DNA of 64,000 nucleotides from Rhodococcus sp. 105337 (GCF_012844225.1 NZ_JABAGQ010000007.1:1-64000), one strand, 5' to 3'; shown: positions 24,965 through 33,963, counted from the first letter of the stretch. The notes: generated from the letters alone by a model not told the origin. Translations and numbers: made by a program.

Positions 24965-25011
24965 AACCGGATGACATTCCTCCGATTATAGCGGAAGATA
25001 ACCCTCCGGTT
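24965..25011. promoter_or_regulatory. TetR operator/promoter between membrane protein and regulator
   Basis: AACCGGA (24965-24971) and TCCGGTT (25005-25011) form perfect 7-bp inverted arms around a second partial dyad CCG-N7-CGG (24982-24994). On the minus strand, positions 24990-24985 read TATAAT, a perfect -10 for the membrane protein gene. A repressor bound here would block that -10. Confidence 0.55.
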
Positions 25012-25084
25012 GGAGATCTGGTGTCAAATGGAACACGACCCGTCCCTCGTGCAGCCATCACCGGCACCCGACGAAAGAGAACTC

Positions 25085-25639
25085 ATGCGTTCCGATGCCG
25101 CCAAGCGTCGCCAGGCGATAATCCGGGAAGCACGGCGCCTGTTCGCGGCAGAAGGAAGCGACGTCGCACTCGAGCACATCGCGGAGGCCGCGGGAGTGGG
25201 GATCGCCACTCTGTACCGCAACTTCGACTCGCGGGCCGCCCTGGCCGACGAGGTCTCGCTGTCCATCCTCGGCGAGATCCAGGACGCCGCCGACGAGGCA
25301 CTCGATCTGATCGGCAGCGCTCCGGACACCGCATGGGTCGACTTCGTCCACCGGCTCGTGGATTTGGATCTGGGTGCCCTCGCCGCGGCACTGGCCGATT
25401 TCGTCGCAGACGAGATCTCCGGGCCCGTCCGGGATTCACAGGCGCGAACGCTCGCCGGGGTCGAGAATCTGCTCGCCGCCGCGCGATCCGAAGGACTCGT
25501 CCGCCCGGATCTCGGCGCACTCGAACTCGTCCTCGCGATCGGTATGATCACCCGCCCCCAGCCCGACGCGATTCGCCGGGCGACGCCCGGCCTTGTGCCG
25601 CAACTCGTTTCGATATTTCTGGCGGGGATGCGGCCGTGA
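25085..25639 (+). CDS. TetR-family transcriptional regulator
   Basis: A 184-aa repressor. The N-terminal DNA-binding domain is classical: RQAIIREARRLFAAEG, then the HTH DVALEHIAEAAGVGIATLYR with NFDSRAALADEV. The C-terminal ligand domain is all-helical with no diagnostic motif. The start ATG 25085 is chosen because codons between it and an alternative ATG at 25028 have poor GC3; a GAAAGAGA ribosome site precedes it. Divergent from the membrane exporter-like gene with an operator in between; autoregulation is likely. Confidence 0.85.
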   Translation: MRSDAAKRRQAIIREARRLFAAEGSDVALEHIAEAAGVGIATLYRNFDSRAALADEVSLSILGEIQDAADEALDLIGSAPDTAWVDFVHRLVDLDLGALAAALADFVADEISGPVRDSQARTLAGVENLLAAARSEGLVRPDLGALELVLAIGMITRPQPDAIRRATPGLVPQLVSIFLAGMRP

Positions 25640-25860
25640 CACACACCGCGTGAGAGATCTCACCCGCCACGACACGTCGGACAAGTGGGACAATAGAAGA
25701 GTCGGCTCGCGGGCTCCGGCACGTCCATCCGTATGGGTGCGGCGCCCCGTGTCTGCGTCACTGCGTTCCCCCGCAGATGGCACGACAATCGTCTCGGTGC
25801 CGCGATAACGCCCACCGGACGGTCGATTCCGACACCCGCGTGCACAAGAAAGCAGTCCCC

Positions 25861-26385
25861 ATGCAGTTCTCGACCGGTCAAATCGTTGTCCATCCCCACC
25901 ACGGCCCAGCAACCGTCACCGAGATCTTCGACCGGACGATCAAGACCACTCGGCTGTCCTATCTCCGGCTCGCCATCCACCGGTCCGATCTCACGATCGA
26001 CGTACCCGTCGCCAAGGCGGAGGAACTCGGGCTCCGGGAAATCTACGACACGACGGAACTCAAAGATCTCTTCGAGGTTCTCCACGCACCCACACCCCCC
26101 GAAGACAACGGCTGGTCGCGCAGGTTCAAAGACCACCAGGACAAGCTGAGGCTCGGCGACCTCCTCGTCACCGCAGGCGTCGTCCGGGACCTGACTCGCC
26201 GTGAGCACCGGTGTGGCCTCTCATTGGGTGAGAAGAAGATGCTCCGGTCTGCCCGCAACGGCGTGCTCACCGAGCTCTGCCTGGCGCTGTCCATCCCGGA
26301 CGAACAGGCCGAGACGCTGCTGGACTCGGCCATCCTCGCGCCCCGGCCGGCCCTGGAACAGCAAGCTCTCGCTGCCGCCGGCTGA
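25861..26385 (+). CDS. CarD-like RNA polymerase-binding regulator (paralogue)
   Basis: A 174-aa protein with the two CarD parts. The N-terminal Tudor-like RNA-polymerase interaction domain (FSTGQIVVHPHHGPATVTEI, then YLRLAIHRSDLTIDVPVAKAEELGLRE) is followed by the helical DNA-binding domain beginning with the wedge tryptophan of WSRRFKDHQDKL and running through GVVRDLTRREHRCGLSLGEK. Essential CarD of mycobacteria stabilises open complexes at rRNA and other promoters. In this genus the main carD normally lies beside ispD, so this is probably a second, divergent copy. The start ATG 25861 begins at the conserved domain. Targets are unknown. Confidence 0.82.
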   Translation: MQFSTGQIVVHPHHGPATVTEIFDRTIKTTRLSYLRLAIHRSDLTIDVPVAKAEELGLREIYDTTELKDLFEVLHAPTPPEDNGWSRRFKDHQDKLRLGDLLVTAGVVRDLTRREHRCGLSLGEKKMLRSARNGVLTELCLALSIPDEQAETLLDSAILAPRPALEQQALAAAG

Positions 26386-26438
26386 ACAGGCGGACAACAC
26401 GTACGCGTCCGGCGCGCGCCCTCCCGACCGCCGTCCGT

Positions 26439-27893
26439 TCATACTCGGCTCTCCGACGGTTCGTCGCCGGCGCTCCCGGGCAGCGCGAGTCCCGGCATCA
26501 GCTGCTGCAGCGTCGCCTCCCAGTGGCGAGCCCGGTCCGGGAAACACGCCGTGAGCACGTCGACCATGGCGGCAGGCGCGACGGACGCGCCGGGTGACGC
26601 CCCCAGCAGACCCGCGATGGAACCGTCCGCGCCGGTGACGATCTCGGTTCCGAACGTCAGCACTCCCACCTTGCGCCGATCCGGCTTGATCAGTTGTGCG
26701 CGCTGACCCGCGTCGATCGAGTACCACTCGCCGGGCGACGCTGCCGGATGAAACCGTTGCAACTGACCGAACTTCCGTTCCGGTGAAGCCAGAAGCTGTC
26801 CGACGAGGTAGCGAACCAGCGACACGTTCTGGAGGCCCACCGCGAGAAGCGAACAGATGTTGTGCAGTCGAATCGTCGTGAGCAGGTCGGTGAGCCGCCC
26901 GTGTTTGAGCAGACGCGTACTGAAGGTCGCGTACGGGCCGAACATCAACGCGCCGTGGCCATCGACCACCCGCTTGTCGAGGTGCGGCACCGACATCGGC
27001 GGGGCGCCCGAGTCCGCCTGGCTGTAGACCTTCGCGTCGTGACGGGCCACCAGATCGGGGTTGTCGGTGCGGAGGAACTGCGCTCCTATCGGGAAGACCG
27101 CGTAACCGCGAACCTCCGGGATGCGTGCCTTCTGGAGGAGTTTGAGTGCGTACCCTCCTGCCCCGACGAAGACGAACCGGGACCGCACCGTGAATCGGTG
27201 GTCCCCGGTGTTGCCTCGCCCCGACACGGTCCATCGTCCGTCTCGATCGCGACGTAGCCGCGTCACCTCGTGGCCGGTCCGAACTTCCGCGCCGGACTCG
27301 CGCATTCCTTGGAGCAAACCCTGTGTCAGGGCGCCGAAGTCGACGTCGGTGCCGCGCTCGTCGCGGGTGGCCGCGACAACTCCGGACCCGGTTCGACCGT
27401 CCATCAGCAGCGGTGCCCATCGCGCGATGATGTCGGGATCCTCGGTGTACTCCATGTCCGAGAACAGCGGCGACCGGCGCAGTGTTTCGTATCGCTGTCG
27501 CAGATAGCGCACGTCGTGCTCCCCGAACACCACGTTAATGTGGGGTGTCGTATTCGTGAACGAAGCTGCGAGCACACCGGATTCGACGAGTGCCCCCCAG
27601 AACTGACGAGAGATCCGGAACTGCCGCCCGATTTCTGCGGCGCGCGACGGATCGCCGGGATCGGGCATGTAGTTGAGTTCGCAGAATCCCGCGTGGCCTG
27701 TTCCGGCGTTGTTCCACGCGGCGCTGCTTTCGGACGCCGTGTCGTCGAGGCGTTCGAGAACGAGGATCGACCAGTCGGGCTGAAGCCGGGTGAGCAACGC
27801 CCCCAGCGTCGCGGACATGATGCCGCCGCCGATCAGTACGGCGTCGTAGATCTCCGGTTGTGTCGGCCCACCGGTGGCGCGAATCTCCTGCAC
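26439..27893 (-). CDS. mqo: Malate:quinone oxidoreductase
   Basis: A 484-aa FAD-dependent peripheral membrane enzyme that oxidises L-malate to oxaloacetate and feeds electrons to menaquinone. Dinucleotide-binding motif DAVLIGGGIMSATLGALL near the N-terminus; family marks WNNAGTGHAGFCELNYMP, RDERGTDVDFGALT, FVGAGGYALKLLQKA, GYAVFPIGAQFL, and HLDKRVVDGHGALMFGPYA. The GTG at 27893 is the plausible start, preceded by an AGGTG site; longer frames run into the divergent LysR gene. A LysR regulator lies divergently 94 bp away and is a likely controller. Confidence 0.93.
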   Translation of the reverse strand: MQEIRATGGPTQPEIYDAVLIGGGIMSATLGALLTRLQPDWSILVLERLDDTASESSAAWNNAGTGHAGFCELNYMPDPGDPSRAAEIGRQFRISRQFWGALVESGVLAASFTNTTPHINVVFGEHDVRYLRQRYETLRRSPLFSDMEYTEDPDIIARWAPLLMDGRTGSGVVAATRDERGTDVDFGALTQGLLQGMRESGAEVRTGHEVTRLRRDRDGRWTVSGRGNTGDHRFTVRSRFVFVGAGGYALKLLQKARIPEVRGYAVFPIGAQFLRTDNPDLVARHDAKVYSQADSGAPPMSVPHLDKRVVDGHGALMFGPYATFSTRLLKHGRLTDLLTTIRLHNICSLLAVGLQNVSLVRYLVGQLLASPERKFGQLQRFHPAASPGEWYSIDAGQRAQLIKPDRRKVGVLTFGTEIVTGADGSIAGLLGASPGASVAPAAMVDVLTACFPDRARHWEATLQQLMPGLALPGSAGDEPSESRV

Positions 27894-27987
27894 GTCTGCA
27901 CACCTGCTTCCGTATCGAGGTCCTTCCAGAGTGCGCGCCAGGTGACCATTCCGTCCAATGACATCGTCGCTGGAATACGATCCGGAT

Positions 27988-28893
27988 ATGGATCGGTTTC
28001 TCTCGGACGAGACGGCCTCGGTAGTGCCATTGCTCGCTGCGTTCGACGCGGCAGCGAGAGAGGGGCACATCACGCACGCCGCGGACAGGCTGGGCGTCCC
28101 GCAGTCGTCGGTCAGTCGCCGCATCAAAGCCTTGGAACACACGATGGGCGTATCGCTGTTCCAGCAGATAGGACGCGGGGTGGCGCTGACAACGGCCGGG
28201 CGTGAACTGCACGCGCGCACCCGGGAGACGATCCGGGAACTCGACGACGCGATCAACACCGTCCGCAGCCACGCCGATCCCGACAGTGGGATCGTCCGGT
28301 TCGGCTTCCCCCTGACACTCGGTCCGGTCAGCGTCCCGTCGCTCCTCGCCGAATTCCATCGCGACGCCCCGCGCATTCGCCTCCACCTCGTTCAGGCACA
28401 CGGTGAAGCACTGGCGGCGATGGTCCGAGACGGCCGACTCGATCTGGCCGTGATGATCCCGCCACCGGAGGATCTCGTCGTCACCGTCCTCGGCAGTCAA
28501 CCGTTGTTGCTGCATGTCGCCGACACCCACCCGCTCGCGGAGCGAGACCGCGTCGACCTGGGCGAACTCGCCGACGAACACTTCATCGCCGGCCCACCCA
28601 CCTACCACGTCCGCACCGAACTCGACAATTACTGCCGCGCAGCCGGATTCGATCCCTACATCGCGTTCGAGATCAGCGAGTTCGACACGATCCGCGCACT
28701 CGTCGCACAAGGACTCGGCATTGCGCTCCTGCCGCGAGCGGAGATCCCACAGCCCGGTGTCGCGACCGTGCAGGTCAGCGGGATCGCCGACCGCCCGATC
28801 GGACTGGCGATGGGCACACGCCATCCCTCCCCCGCGGCCCTTCGGCTGCACACACATGTCACGACACGGGCACAGTGGCCGCCGGAACCGTAG
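27988..28893 (+). CDS. LysR-family transcriptional regulator
   Basis: A 301-aa regulator: winged HTH at residues about 14-75 (FDAAAREGHITHAADRLGVP, SSVSRRIKALEHTMG) and an effector-binding domain with the two-lobed fold (RLDLAVMIPP, FDTIRALVAQGLGIALLP). It is divergent from mqo, the normal arrangement for a LysR controlling its neighbour, so it may tune malate oxidation to carbon source. ATG 27988 is chosen; ATG 27958 would leave very little room for the divergent promoters and its extra ten codons have poor GC3. The ligand is unknown. Confidence 0.85.
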   Translation: MDRFLSDETASVVPLLAAFDAAAREGHITHAADRLGVPQSSVSRRIKALEHTMGVSLFQQIGRGVALTTAGRELHARTRETIRELDDAINTVRSHADPDSGIVRFGFPLTLGPVSVPSLLAEFHRDAPRIRLHLVQAHGEALAAMVRDGRLDLAVMIPPPEDLVVTVLGSQPLLLHVADTHPLAERDRVDLGELADEHFIAGPPTYHVRTELDNYCRAAGFDPYIAFEISEFDTIRALVAQGLGIALLPRAEIPQPGVATVQVSGIADRPIGLAMGTRHPSPAALRLHTHVTTRAQWPPEP

Positions 28894-28992
28894 CCCGACC
28901 GGAACCGAACTGCGTCGTGCGCGGCCGTAACAGCCCCACCCGAACACCGATATCCCGGAAAGGACAGCACCCGCCCGACCGAAGGAGTACGG

Positions 28993-29886
28993 ATGTCGAC
29001 GCAACCTCCCCCCGATGGGTATGGGTACGGGTACGGACCGCCCCCGTTCGAACAGCCACCCCGGCGGCCGAAGTGGCCATGGGTTGTGGGCGGAGTGATC
29101 GTCGTTGCACTCATCGCGACTCTCGCCGGCCTCGCCGTCGTGCTCGTTCGCAACTCGGCCTCCGAGGCCGAGGACACGGCGGCTGCCGGTTCGCCGGCAC
29201 GCACGGTCACCGTCACCGCCGGCTCGCCTACCACGTCCGCGCCACCGCCGGCAGCGACCGAGTCTGCGACTGCGGAGCCACAGGCACTGCCGACCGACGG
29301 GATCTTGAAAGTCGGGGTGGACATCGCACCGGGCGAATACGCAGTACGCCCCACCCGGTCCTACGGCGGTTACTGGGAGCGGCTGTCGTGCTTGACGGGG
29401 GACTTCACGTGCCTGCTGGCCAACGACAACGTGGAAGGCAACAGCTACGTGGTCGTCCTTCCGGGAGATGTCGCACTGCGGATCGACGGCCTCGAACTCG
29501 TTCCGACGGGCAATCCCGCCCCCGGCACGGCACCCCCGGCCGCGGGACCCGCACCGTCGAGTCCCCCGCTCGACAACACGGACGGCCAAGGTTTCGTCGG
29601 CGTGCCGCAGGCACGCTGCAATCACACCAACGCCGCCGTCTTCGCCGGACAGACTACCGAGTCGCTCGTTGTGGTCTGCGAGACCGGAGCGGGACGGTTG
29701 TACTACAAAGGGGTCCGACTCAGCGACGGAGCTGCTCTGGAGATCGACGATCCCGTGGCGTCGGGGAACGGTTTCACCGCGACCAACAACGGTGTGCAGT
29801 ACCGCATCTCACCCGACGCACTTGTCATCACCGAGGGCTCGTCGCTGCTCGGCGAGGAACCGATGCTCCAATACTGGACCCGGTAG
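28993..29886 (+). CDS. Membrane-anchored secreted protein with two extracellular domains
   Basis: A 297-aa type II membrane protein. N-terminal Pro/Gly/Tyr-rich cytoplasmic stretch, one helix (WVVGGVIVVALIATLAGLAV), then a Ser/Thr/Pro-rich stalk (about 55-100). The first outside domain (LKVGVDIAPGEYAVR, GYWERLSCLTGDF, LLANDNVEGNSYVVV) belongs to the 'VGxDIxPGxY...CYW' modules common in actinobacterial surface proteins. The second domain (GRLYYKGVRLSDGAALEI, LGEEPMLQYW) resembles the C-terminal extracellular part of some actinobacterial Ser/Thr kinases. ATG 28993 has GGAG five bases upstream. Probably a cell-envelope sensor or structural protein; ligand unknown. Confidence 0.75.
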   Translation: MSTQPPPDGYGYGYGPPPFEQPPRRPKWPWVVGGVIVVALIATLAGLAVVLVRNSASEAEDTAAAGSPARTVTVTAGSPTTSAPPPAATESATAEPQALPTDGILKVGVDIAPGEYAVRPTRSYGGYWERLSCLTGDFTCLLANDNVEGNSYVVVLPGDVALRIDGLELVPTGNPAPGTAPPAAGPAPSSPPLDNTDGQGFVGVPQARCNHTNAAVFAGQTTESLVVVCETGAGRLYYKGVRLSDGAALEIDDPVASGNGFTATNNGVQYRISPDALVITEGSSLLGEEPMLQYWTR

Positions 29887-29980
29887 CGCTGTGCCACGTA
29901 TTCGTTCTCACATCTCCGGAACCGGTAGTGGTCGGTAGTAACCGACAAACGGCGCCGGTGGGTCAAGTAGATTTCTCATC

Positions 29981-30253
29981 ATGGCGAAGAACGAAATACC
30001 GCACCAAGATCTCAACCTTTCCCACATCGGCAAGTACGTGCGCGTGGACCTGAAGAACACGGTCACCGAGCACGAGACCCTGGCGGCAGGTGTTCTCACG
30101 CGCATCACCCATCACCTGAGCATCGAAGAAGACAACGCGCCGATCACCCGGATCACCGTCGAACTCGCCGGTACCGACGTGGACTTCGCGCTGCGTGACG
30201 ACTGCCCCGTGCGGATCGCGGACAGTCTGAAAGAGTTGTTCGGCAACACCTGA
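29981..30253 (+). CDS. Small conserved hypothetical protein
   Basis: A 90-aa soluble protein of mixed alpha/beta character (VRVDLKNTVTEHETLAAGVL, ITRITVELAGTDVDFALRDD, then a C-terminal helix RIADSLKELF). No signal peptide, membrane segment or metal motif. Codon use is normal for the genome. The ribosome site is poor, so the start is less certain. A long imperfect hairpin follows the stop. No family recognised. Confidence 0.6.
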   Translation: MAKNEIPHQDLNLSHIGKYVRVDLKNTVTEHETLAAGVLTRITHHLSIEEDNAPITRITVELAGTDVDFALRDDCPVRIADSLKELFGNT

Positions 30254-30265
30254 GCCCGGCCGAGC

Positions 30266-30309
30266 GCACGGTCCCGGAAGGTCCCTGAACGGCCGACCCG
30301 GGGCCGTGC
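30266..30309 (+). terminator. Probable terminator hairpin
   Basis: GCACGGTCCCGG (30266-30277) pairs with CCGGGGCCGTGC (30298-30309), 12 bp with one G-U, 20-nt loop. It sits between the 90-aa gene and the convergent hydrolase. No T-run, so moderate confidence. Confidence 0.45.
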
Positions 30310-30389
30310 CGCAACGGGAGCGAACGGACACCGTGAGCCCGATGGTTCGTCGCCGCTACCGGCGATCTCTCCGAAGCCTCCCGACGCCG

Positions 30390-31655
30390 CTAGGATCCAG
30401 CGCGAAACGGAAGCCGGGACGCGACCGTGGCCGTCCACCGACCGACGACGACCGCGCCGATGATCGCTCGCCGCATCAGATTCGCCGCCCCACGCCGGGG
30501 CAACCCGGCGATATGATGCTCCATCGTCGCCGGAGACTCGGACCTGTTGTCCGCCAGCATCTTTGTCACATACACAGCCGCGAGCTGGTGGGAATCCATG
30601 GCACTGTGACCCAGGATCGGTATCGACACCAGCACCGCGCGGGGTACCAGATCTACGATCTTTTCTGCGATCGGAGGTGGTGTCCGCAGGTCGCGGCCAC
30701 CGGAGATCACCGCGGTCGGCCACGAGAATGCCGGGATCTGCGCGGGAAAGTCGAAGGGTTCCCCTACGAACTCCGGATGCCGCGCCGCGGCAGCCGCGAA
30801 AATCTCCTGCTGGTCGAGCAGTTCACCGTCGGGCGGTAGCCCATATCCGAGCTCGCGGAAAGCAATCCGCGAAACAAGATCGGGTTCGAAGAAGAACGGT
30901 GCTCCTCCCCCGTCTATCTCGGCCGAGCCGGCGTTTGCCATCCGATTCCAGATGCGCCGTAACCGTCCGTTGCTCCGCTGGACGAGTAACTCCCGGAGAA
31001 GGTCCGGACCTCCGTACTCGTATGCGATCTGCACGACCACGTTGATCTCCGGCTCCGGCACCCCACGCGCGAGCGCGGTACGCAAGGCTTCGACTACCGG
31101 CGCCAGATCCGGATCGGTCGCTTCGAGAAACAGTCCGCGCCGGTACGAGCGTGCACCCTCGATGTCATCCGCAACGGACAGCATCGGCGAATCGAGGACC
31201 ATTCCCACCACCCGATCCGGATACCGAACCCCGAAGCCCTGTGCAAGGTACGTGCCGTAGGACGAGCCGTAGACGATCACACGCTCGACCCCCGCATCAT
31301 CGAGGACCGCGGCGAGATCCTCGACCACGTGGTCGACCGTGACCGCTTCGCTCGGCAGCTCGTTGCCGTGCAGATCGCGGCGCGACAACCCGACACCGCG
31401 ATGCTCCATCATCAGGACGTCGAGTCCTGCATGCTCTGCTCGACGGCGCAAACTGCGATAGGGCAGGACGGAAGCAAGTCCCGGTCCGCCGGGCACCATG
31501 AGCACAGGAACTTTCCCGCGTGGGCCGGTCCGGACGTAGGCCAGCGGAAATTGTGTCTCGGTGCCGTCTCCGACCGGTCGCATCACTTCGTGCCCGTGGC
31601 TACCGGCGATCTTGCGGGCCGCCCTCTTCAGCACGGTCGCCTGGAGTGAAGCCAT
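30390..31655 (-). CDS. Alpha/beta hydrolase, proline iminopeptidase-like (S33)
   Basis: A 421-aa hydrolase with the S33 signature: oxyanion motif MVPGGPGLAS (HGGPG class), EHRGVGLSRR, the nucleophile elbow YGSSYGTYLA (Ser near 150) and a distal GGRDLRTPPP (Asp) and ILGHSAMDS (His). S33 enzymes release N-terminal proline or hydrolyse related esters and amides. The cap region is long. The C-terminus is basic with a weakly hydrophobic segment (RAIIGAVVVGRW). The ATG at 31655 begins before a plausible N-terminal helix; the open frame upstream lacks family features. It is monocistronic and divergent from the next hydrolase. Confidence 0.82.
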   Translation of the reverse strand: MASLQATVLKRAARKIAGSHGHEVMRPVGDGTETQFPLAYVRTGPRGKVPVLMVPGGPGLASVLPYRSLRRRAEHAGLDVLMMEHRGVGLSRRDLHGNELPSEAVTVDHVVEDLAAVLDDAGVERVIVYGSSYGTYLAQGFGVRYPDRVVGMVLDSPMLSVADDIEGARSYRRGLFLEATDPDLAPVVEALRTALARGVPEPEINVVVQIAYEYGGPDLLRELLVQRSNGRLRRIWNRMANAGSAEIDGGGAPFFFEPDLVSRIAFRELGYGLPPDGELLDQQEIFAAAAARHPEFVGEPFDFPAQIPAFSWPTAVISGGRDLRTPPPIAEKIVDLVPRAVLVSIPILGHSAMDSHQLAAVYVTKMLADNRSESPATMEHHIAGLPRRGAANLMRRAIIGAVVVGRWTATVASRLPFRAGS

Positions 31656-31863
31656 GTGCCCACTCAACCACGACGGACCGCCGTGCGAACAGAAGTGCTC
31701 CGAATCAATACTCGACATGTCCGTTGTGCGACCACTACAGTAGCGCCGTGAAGCTGCGCCCGAGCCTTCCTCCATGCGAGTGGCGTTCCGCGCGCCCGGA
31801 CCTACCAGCCGGGATCCCCGAGACAGACGGAGTATTCGCGCGAATCGAGACGGAACCCCGCCG

Positions 31864-32652
31864 ATGACCGAATCCGTGCACTGGCGCCTGGAACACGGCC
31901 CACGAAACGGGGAAACCATCGTCATGCTCCACGGCAACAATGCCGGGGGCTGGATGTGGGGTCCGCAGATCGAACGCCTCCCCGAGCGTCATCTGCTGAC
32001 CCCGGATCTACCGGCGCTCGGCGAGCGCTACGGGCTGCGGTGGCCGGGGATGCGCGCTGCCGCCGACGACATCGCCGAGATCATCCGCAAACACGCAATC
32101 GGCGGAACCGCGCACGTCGTCGGCCTGTCACTCGGTGGGTTCGTCGCCGTTCATCTCGTGCATCGTCACCCCCAGCTCGTTCGCAGTTGCATGATCACAG
32201 GCGTTGCGTTCACCGGGCTGACGTCGCTCGAACGCTTCCTCATCCCGCCTCAGATCCCATTGTGGCGCAAACGTTGGTACTGGCGAGCACAGGCTGCGGC
32301 GTTCGGCGTTCCGGCCGACGGGAGGGACCTGTACGTCGAATCGGCAGTCCGCGTCTCCCCCGACACCAACCGGCGCATCTTCCGCGAGGTCGCCGAAAGC
32401 TCCATCCCTCCGGAGCCTTTCGCGTACTCCGGCCCGATATTGGCTGTCGCGGGCGAGAAGGAACAGCGCTCCGTGCGTGACGCCTTCCCCGCCCTGGGGA
32501 AAGCGCTCCCTCAACTGCAGACGTGGGTAGCGCCGGGGATGCACCATCCGTGGAACGTCGAAGATCCGGACCTCTTCACCACGGTCCTCCGCACATTCGC
32601 CGAGACCGGGGAACGGGAAGCGGCCGACGAGACCACCCGCCCCAATCCCTGA
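31864..32652 (+). CDS. Alpha/beta hydrolase
   Basis: A 262-aa member of the general alpha/beta-hydrolase family: HG oxyanion region MLHGNNAGGWMW (about residue 18), nucleophile elbow VGLSLGGF (Ser near 84), and catalytic His in GMHHPWNVE. The short lid (about 110-150) is rich in Trp and Arg. Start ATG 31864 precedes the first strand by a normal distance; the 30-residue upstream extension is Arg/Pro-rich and unlikely. Runs toward the pseudouridine synthase gene 56 bp away, possibly one transcript. Substrate unknown. Confidence 0.82.
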   Translation: MTESVHWRLEHGPRNGETIVMLHGNNAGGWMWGPQIERLPERHLLTPDLPALGERYGLRWPGMRAAADDIAEIIRKHAIGGTAHVVGLSLGGFVAVHLVHRHPQLVRSCMITGVAFTGLTSLERFLIPPQIPLWRKRWYWRAQAAAFGVPADGRDLYVESAVRVSPDTNRRIFREVAESSIPPEPFAYSGPILAVAGEKEQRSVRDAFPALGKALPQLQTWVAPGMHHPWNVEDPDLFTTVLRTFAETGEREAADETTRPNP

Positions 32653-32708
32653 CGGCGGGTCTCGACCCGCATCGCGGTGAGCCCGACCGACGGTGGGATC
32701 ATTACCAG

Positions 32709-33668
32709 ATGCCGATGCCCTCACCGCTCCCCGTCAGAGACGGCGTGGGACCGACGCGGCTGCAAGTACCGACTTCAGGGCCGTGGGAGACGATCGCCGA
32801 GTACACGGTGACGAGATTCGGCCATCTGGACCCCGACGAGCTGTACCGGCGGTTCGATGCGGGCGAGATCGTGGGCCGCGACGGCCACCCGATCGGCCGT
32901 CACACCGCGCTGGGTGTGCATCCTTTCGTCTGGTACTACCGCGACCTGCCGGCCGAGGAGCCGATTCCCTTTCACGAGGAGATCCTGCACACCGACGACA
33001 ACCTCGTCGTGATCGACAAGCCGCACTTTCTTCCGACCACCCCGGGCGGTCGGTACCTGCGCGAGTCAGCACTCGTCCGCCTGCGGCTCCGTCTCGACAA
33101 CCCGAACCTGACTCCGATCCATCGTCTCGACCGCGCGACGGCCGGCGTGGTGATGTTCTCTGCCCGGCCCGACACTCGCGGTGCGTACCAATCCATGTTC
33201 GAGAAGCGTCAGGTCACAAAGGTCTACGAGGCGGTGTCGACCCAGCCGACGTCATGGGATCCCGGCGTGCCGGCGCTCGGAGGTCGCCCGCTTCCCATCC
33301 TCTACCGCAACCACATCGCAGTTCATCGTGGAGAGCTTCGGGCCGTCGTCGACGACATTCGTGAGCCCAACGCCGAGACGCTGATCGATGTGTGCGCGAC
33401 CGGCAGGAGTCTCTCGGGACGTGCTGTGCTGCACACGCTTCTGCGTCCACGCACCGGACGGATGCATCAGTTGCGAGTGCACCTCGCGGCGCTCGGGATC
33501 GGGATCCTGGGTGATCGCTGGTATCCCGAACTGTTGCCGGAAGCGCCCGACGACTATTCGCAGCCTCTCCAATTGCTCGCGCGGGAAGTCGAATTCACGG
33601 ACCCACTGACCGGTGTGCCGCGCCGCTTCGTCACGCGACGCACTTTGGATGAAGCACCGATTTCGTAG
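32709..33668 (+). CDS. RluA-family pseudouridine synthase
   Basis: A 319-aa RNA-modifying enzyme that isomerises uridine to pseudouridine, probably in 23S rRNA or tRNA. The catalytic motif HRLDRATAGVVMF holds the essential Asp (near residue 141); flanking family motifs are VVIDKPHFLPTTPGG before it and LRPRTGRMHQLRVHLAALG after it. The N-terminal 75 residues lack a clear S4 domain. Start ATG 32709 (a second Met two codons later is equally possible). The RNA target is not predictable from sequence. Confidence 0.88.
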   Translation: MPMPSPLPVRDGVGPTRLQVPTSGPWETIAEYTVTRFGHLDPDELYRRFDAGEIVGRDGHPIGRHTALGVHPFVWYYRDLPAEEPIPFHEEILHTDDNLVVIDKPHFLPTTPGGRYLRESALVRLRLRLDNPNLTPIHRLDRATAGVVMFSARPDTRGAYQSMFEKRQVTKVYEAVSTQPTSWDPGVPALGGRPLPILYRNHIAVHRGELRAVVDDIREPNAETLIDVCATGRSLSGRAVLHTLLRPRTGRMHQLRVHLAALGIGILGDRWYPELLPEAPDDYSQPLQLLAREVEFTDPLTGVPRRFVTRRTLDEAPIS

Positions 33669-33714
33669 GCCCTGTCTGCCTATCAGGCTTCACGCGGCCC
33701 GTGTCGCGATATGA

Positions 33715-33963
33715 AACGGAACGGCTGCCGTCCTCGCGGGCACAGCAGTTCTCGGCCTTCTGGGTGTCCAGGCCGGGAAAGCGTGGAAACGGGCACATGA
33801 GAAGAGGCGGGACCAAGCGGACATGGCACGAGCGCAACGATCACGACTGGAAGCGCGCGCAAGGCATCAGAACGAGTGGTATCTGGAGGGCGACAGCCGG
33901 GGCATCTACGGCGAGTTTCCGCGCGTCGACTTGGACAAGTTCTGGGAACCGCTCGCCACGTGC
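33715..33963 (+). pseudogene. Decayed gene for a small membrane-anchored protein
   Basis: In the frame of 33715 a coherent protein-like stretch has a hydrophobic segment (AVLAGTAVLGLLGVQAG) followed by a basic helix (KRAHEKRRDQADMARAQRSR) and a patterned tail (NEWYLEGDSRGIYGEFPRVD). It has no start codon: a TGA at 33712 precedes it, while an ATG at 33711 lies one frame over, as if a base had been lost. After about 33963 the protein character fades. It reads as a frameshifted, 3'-degraded gene in the 517-bp gap after the pseudouridine synthase. No family recognised; the rest of the gap holds nothing supportable. Confidence 0.45.
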
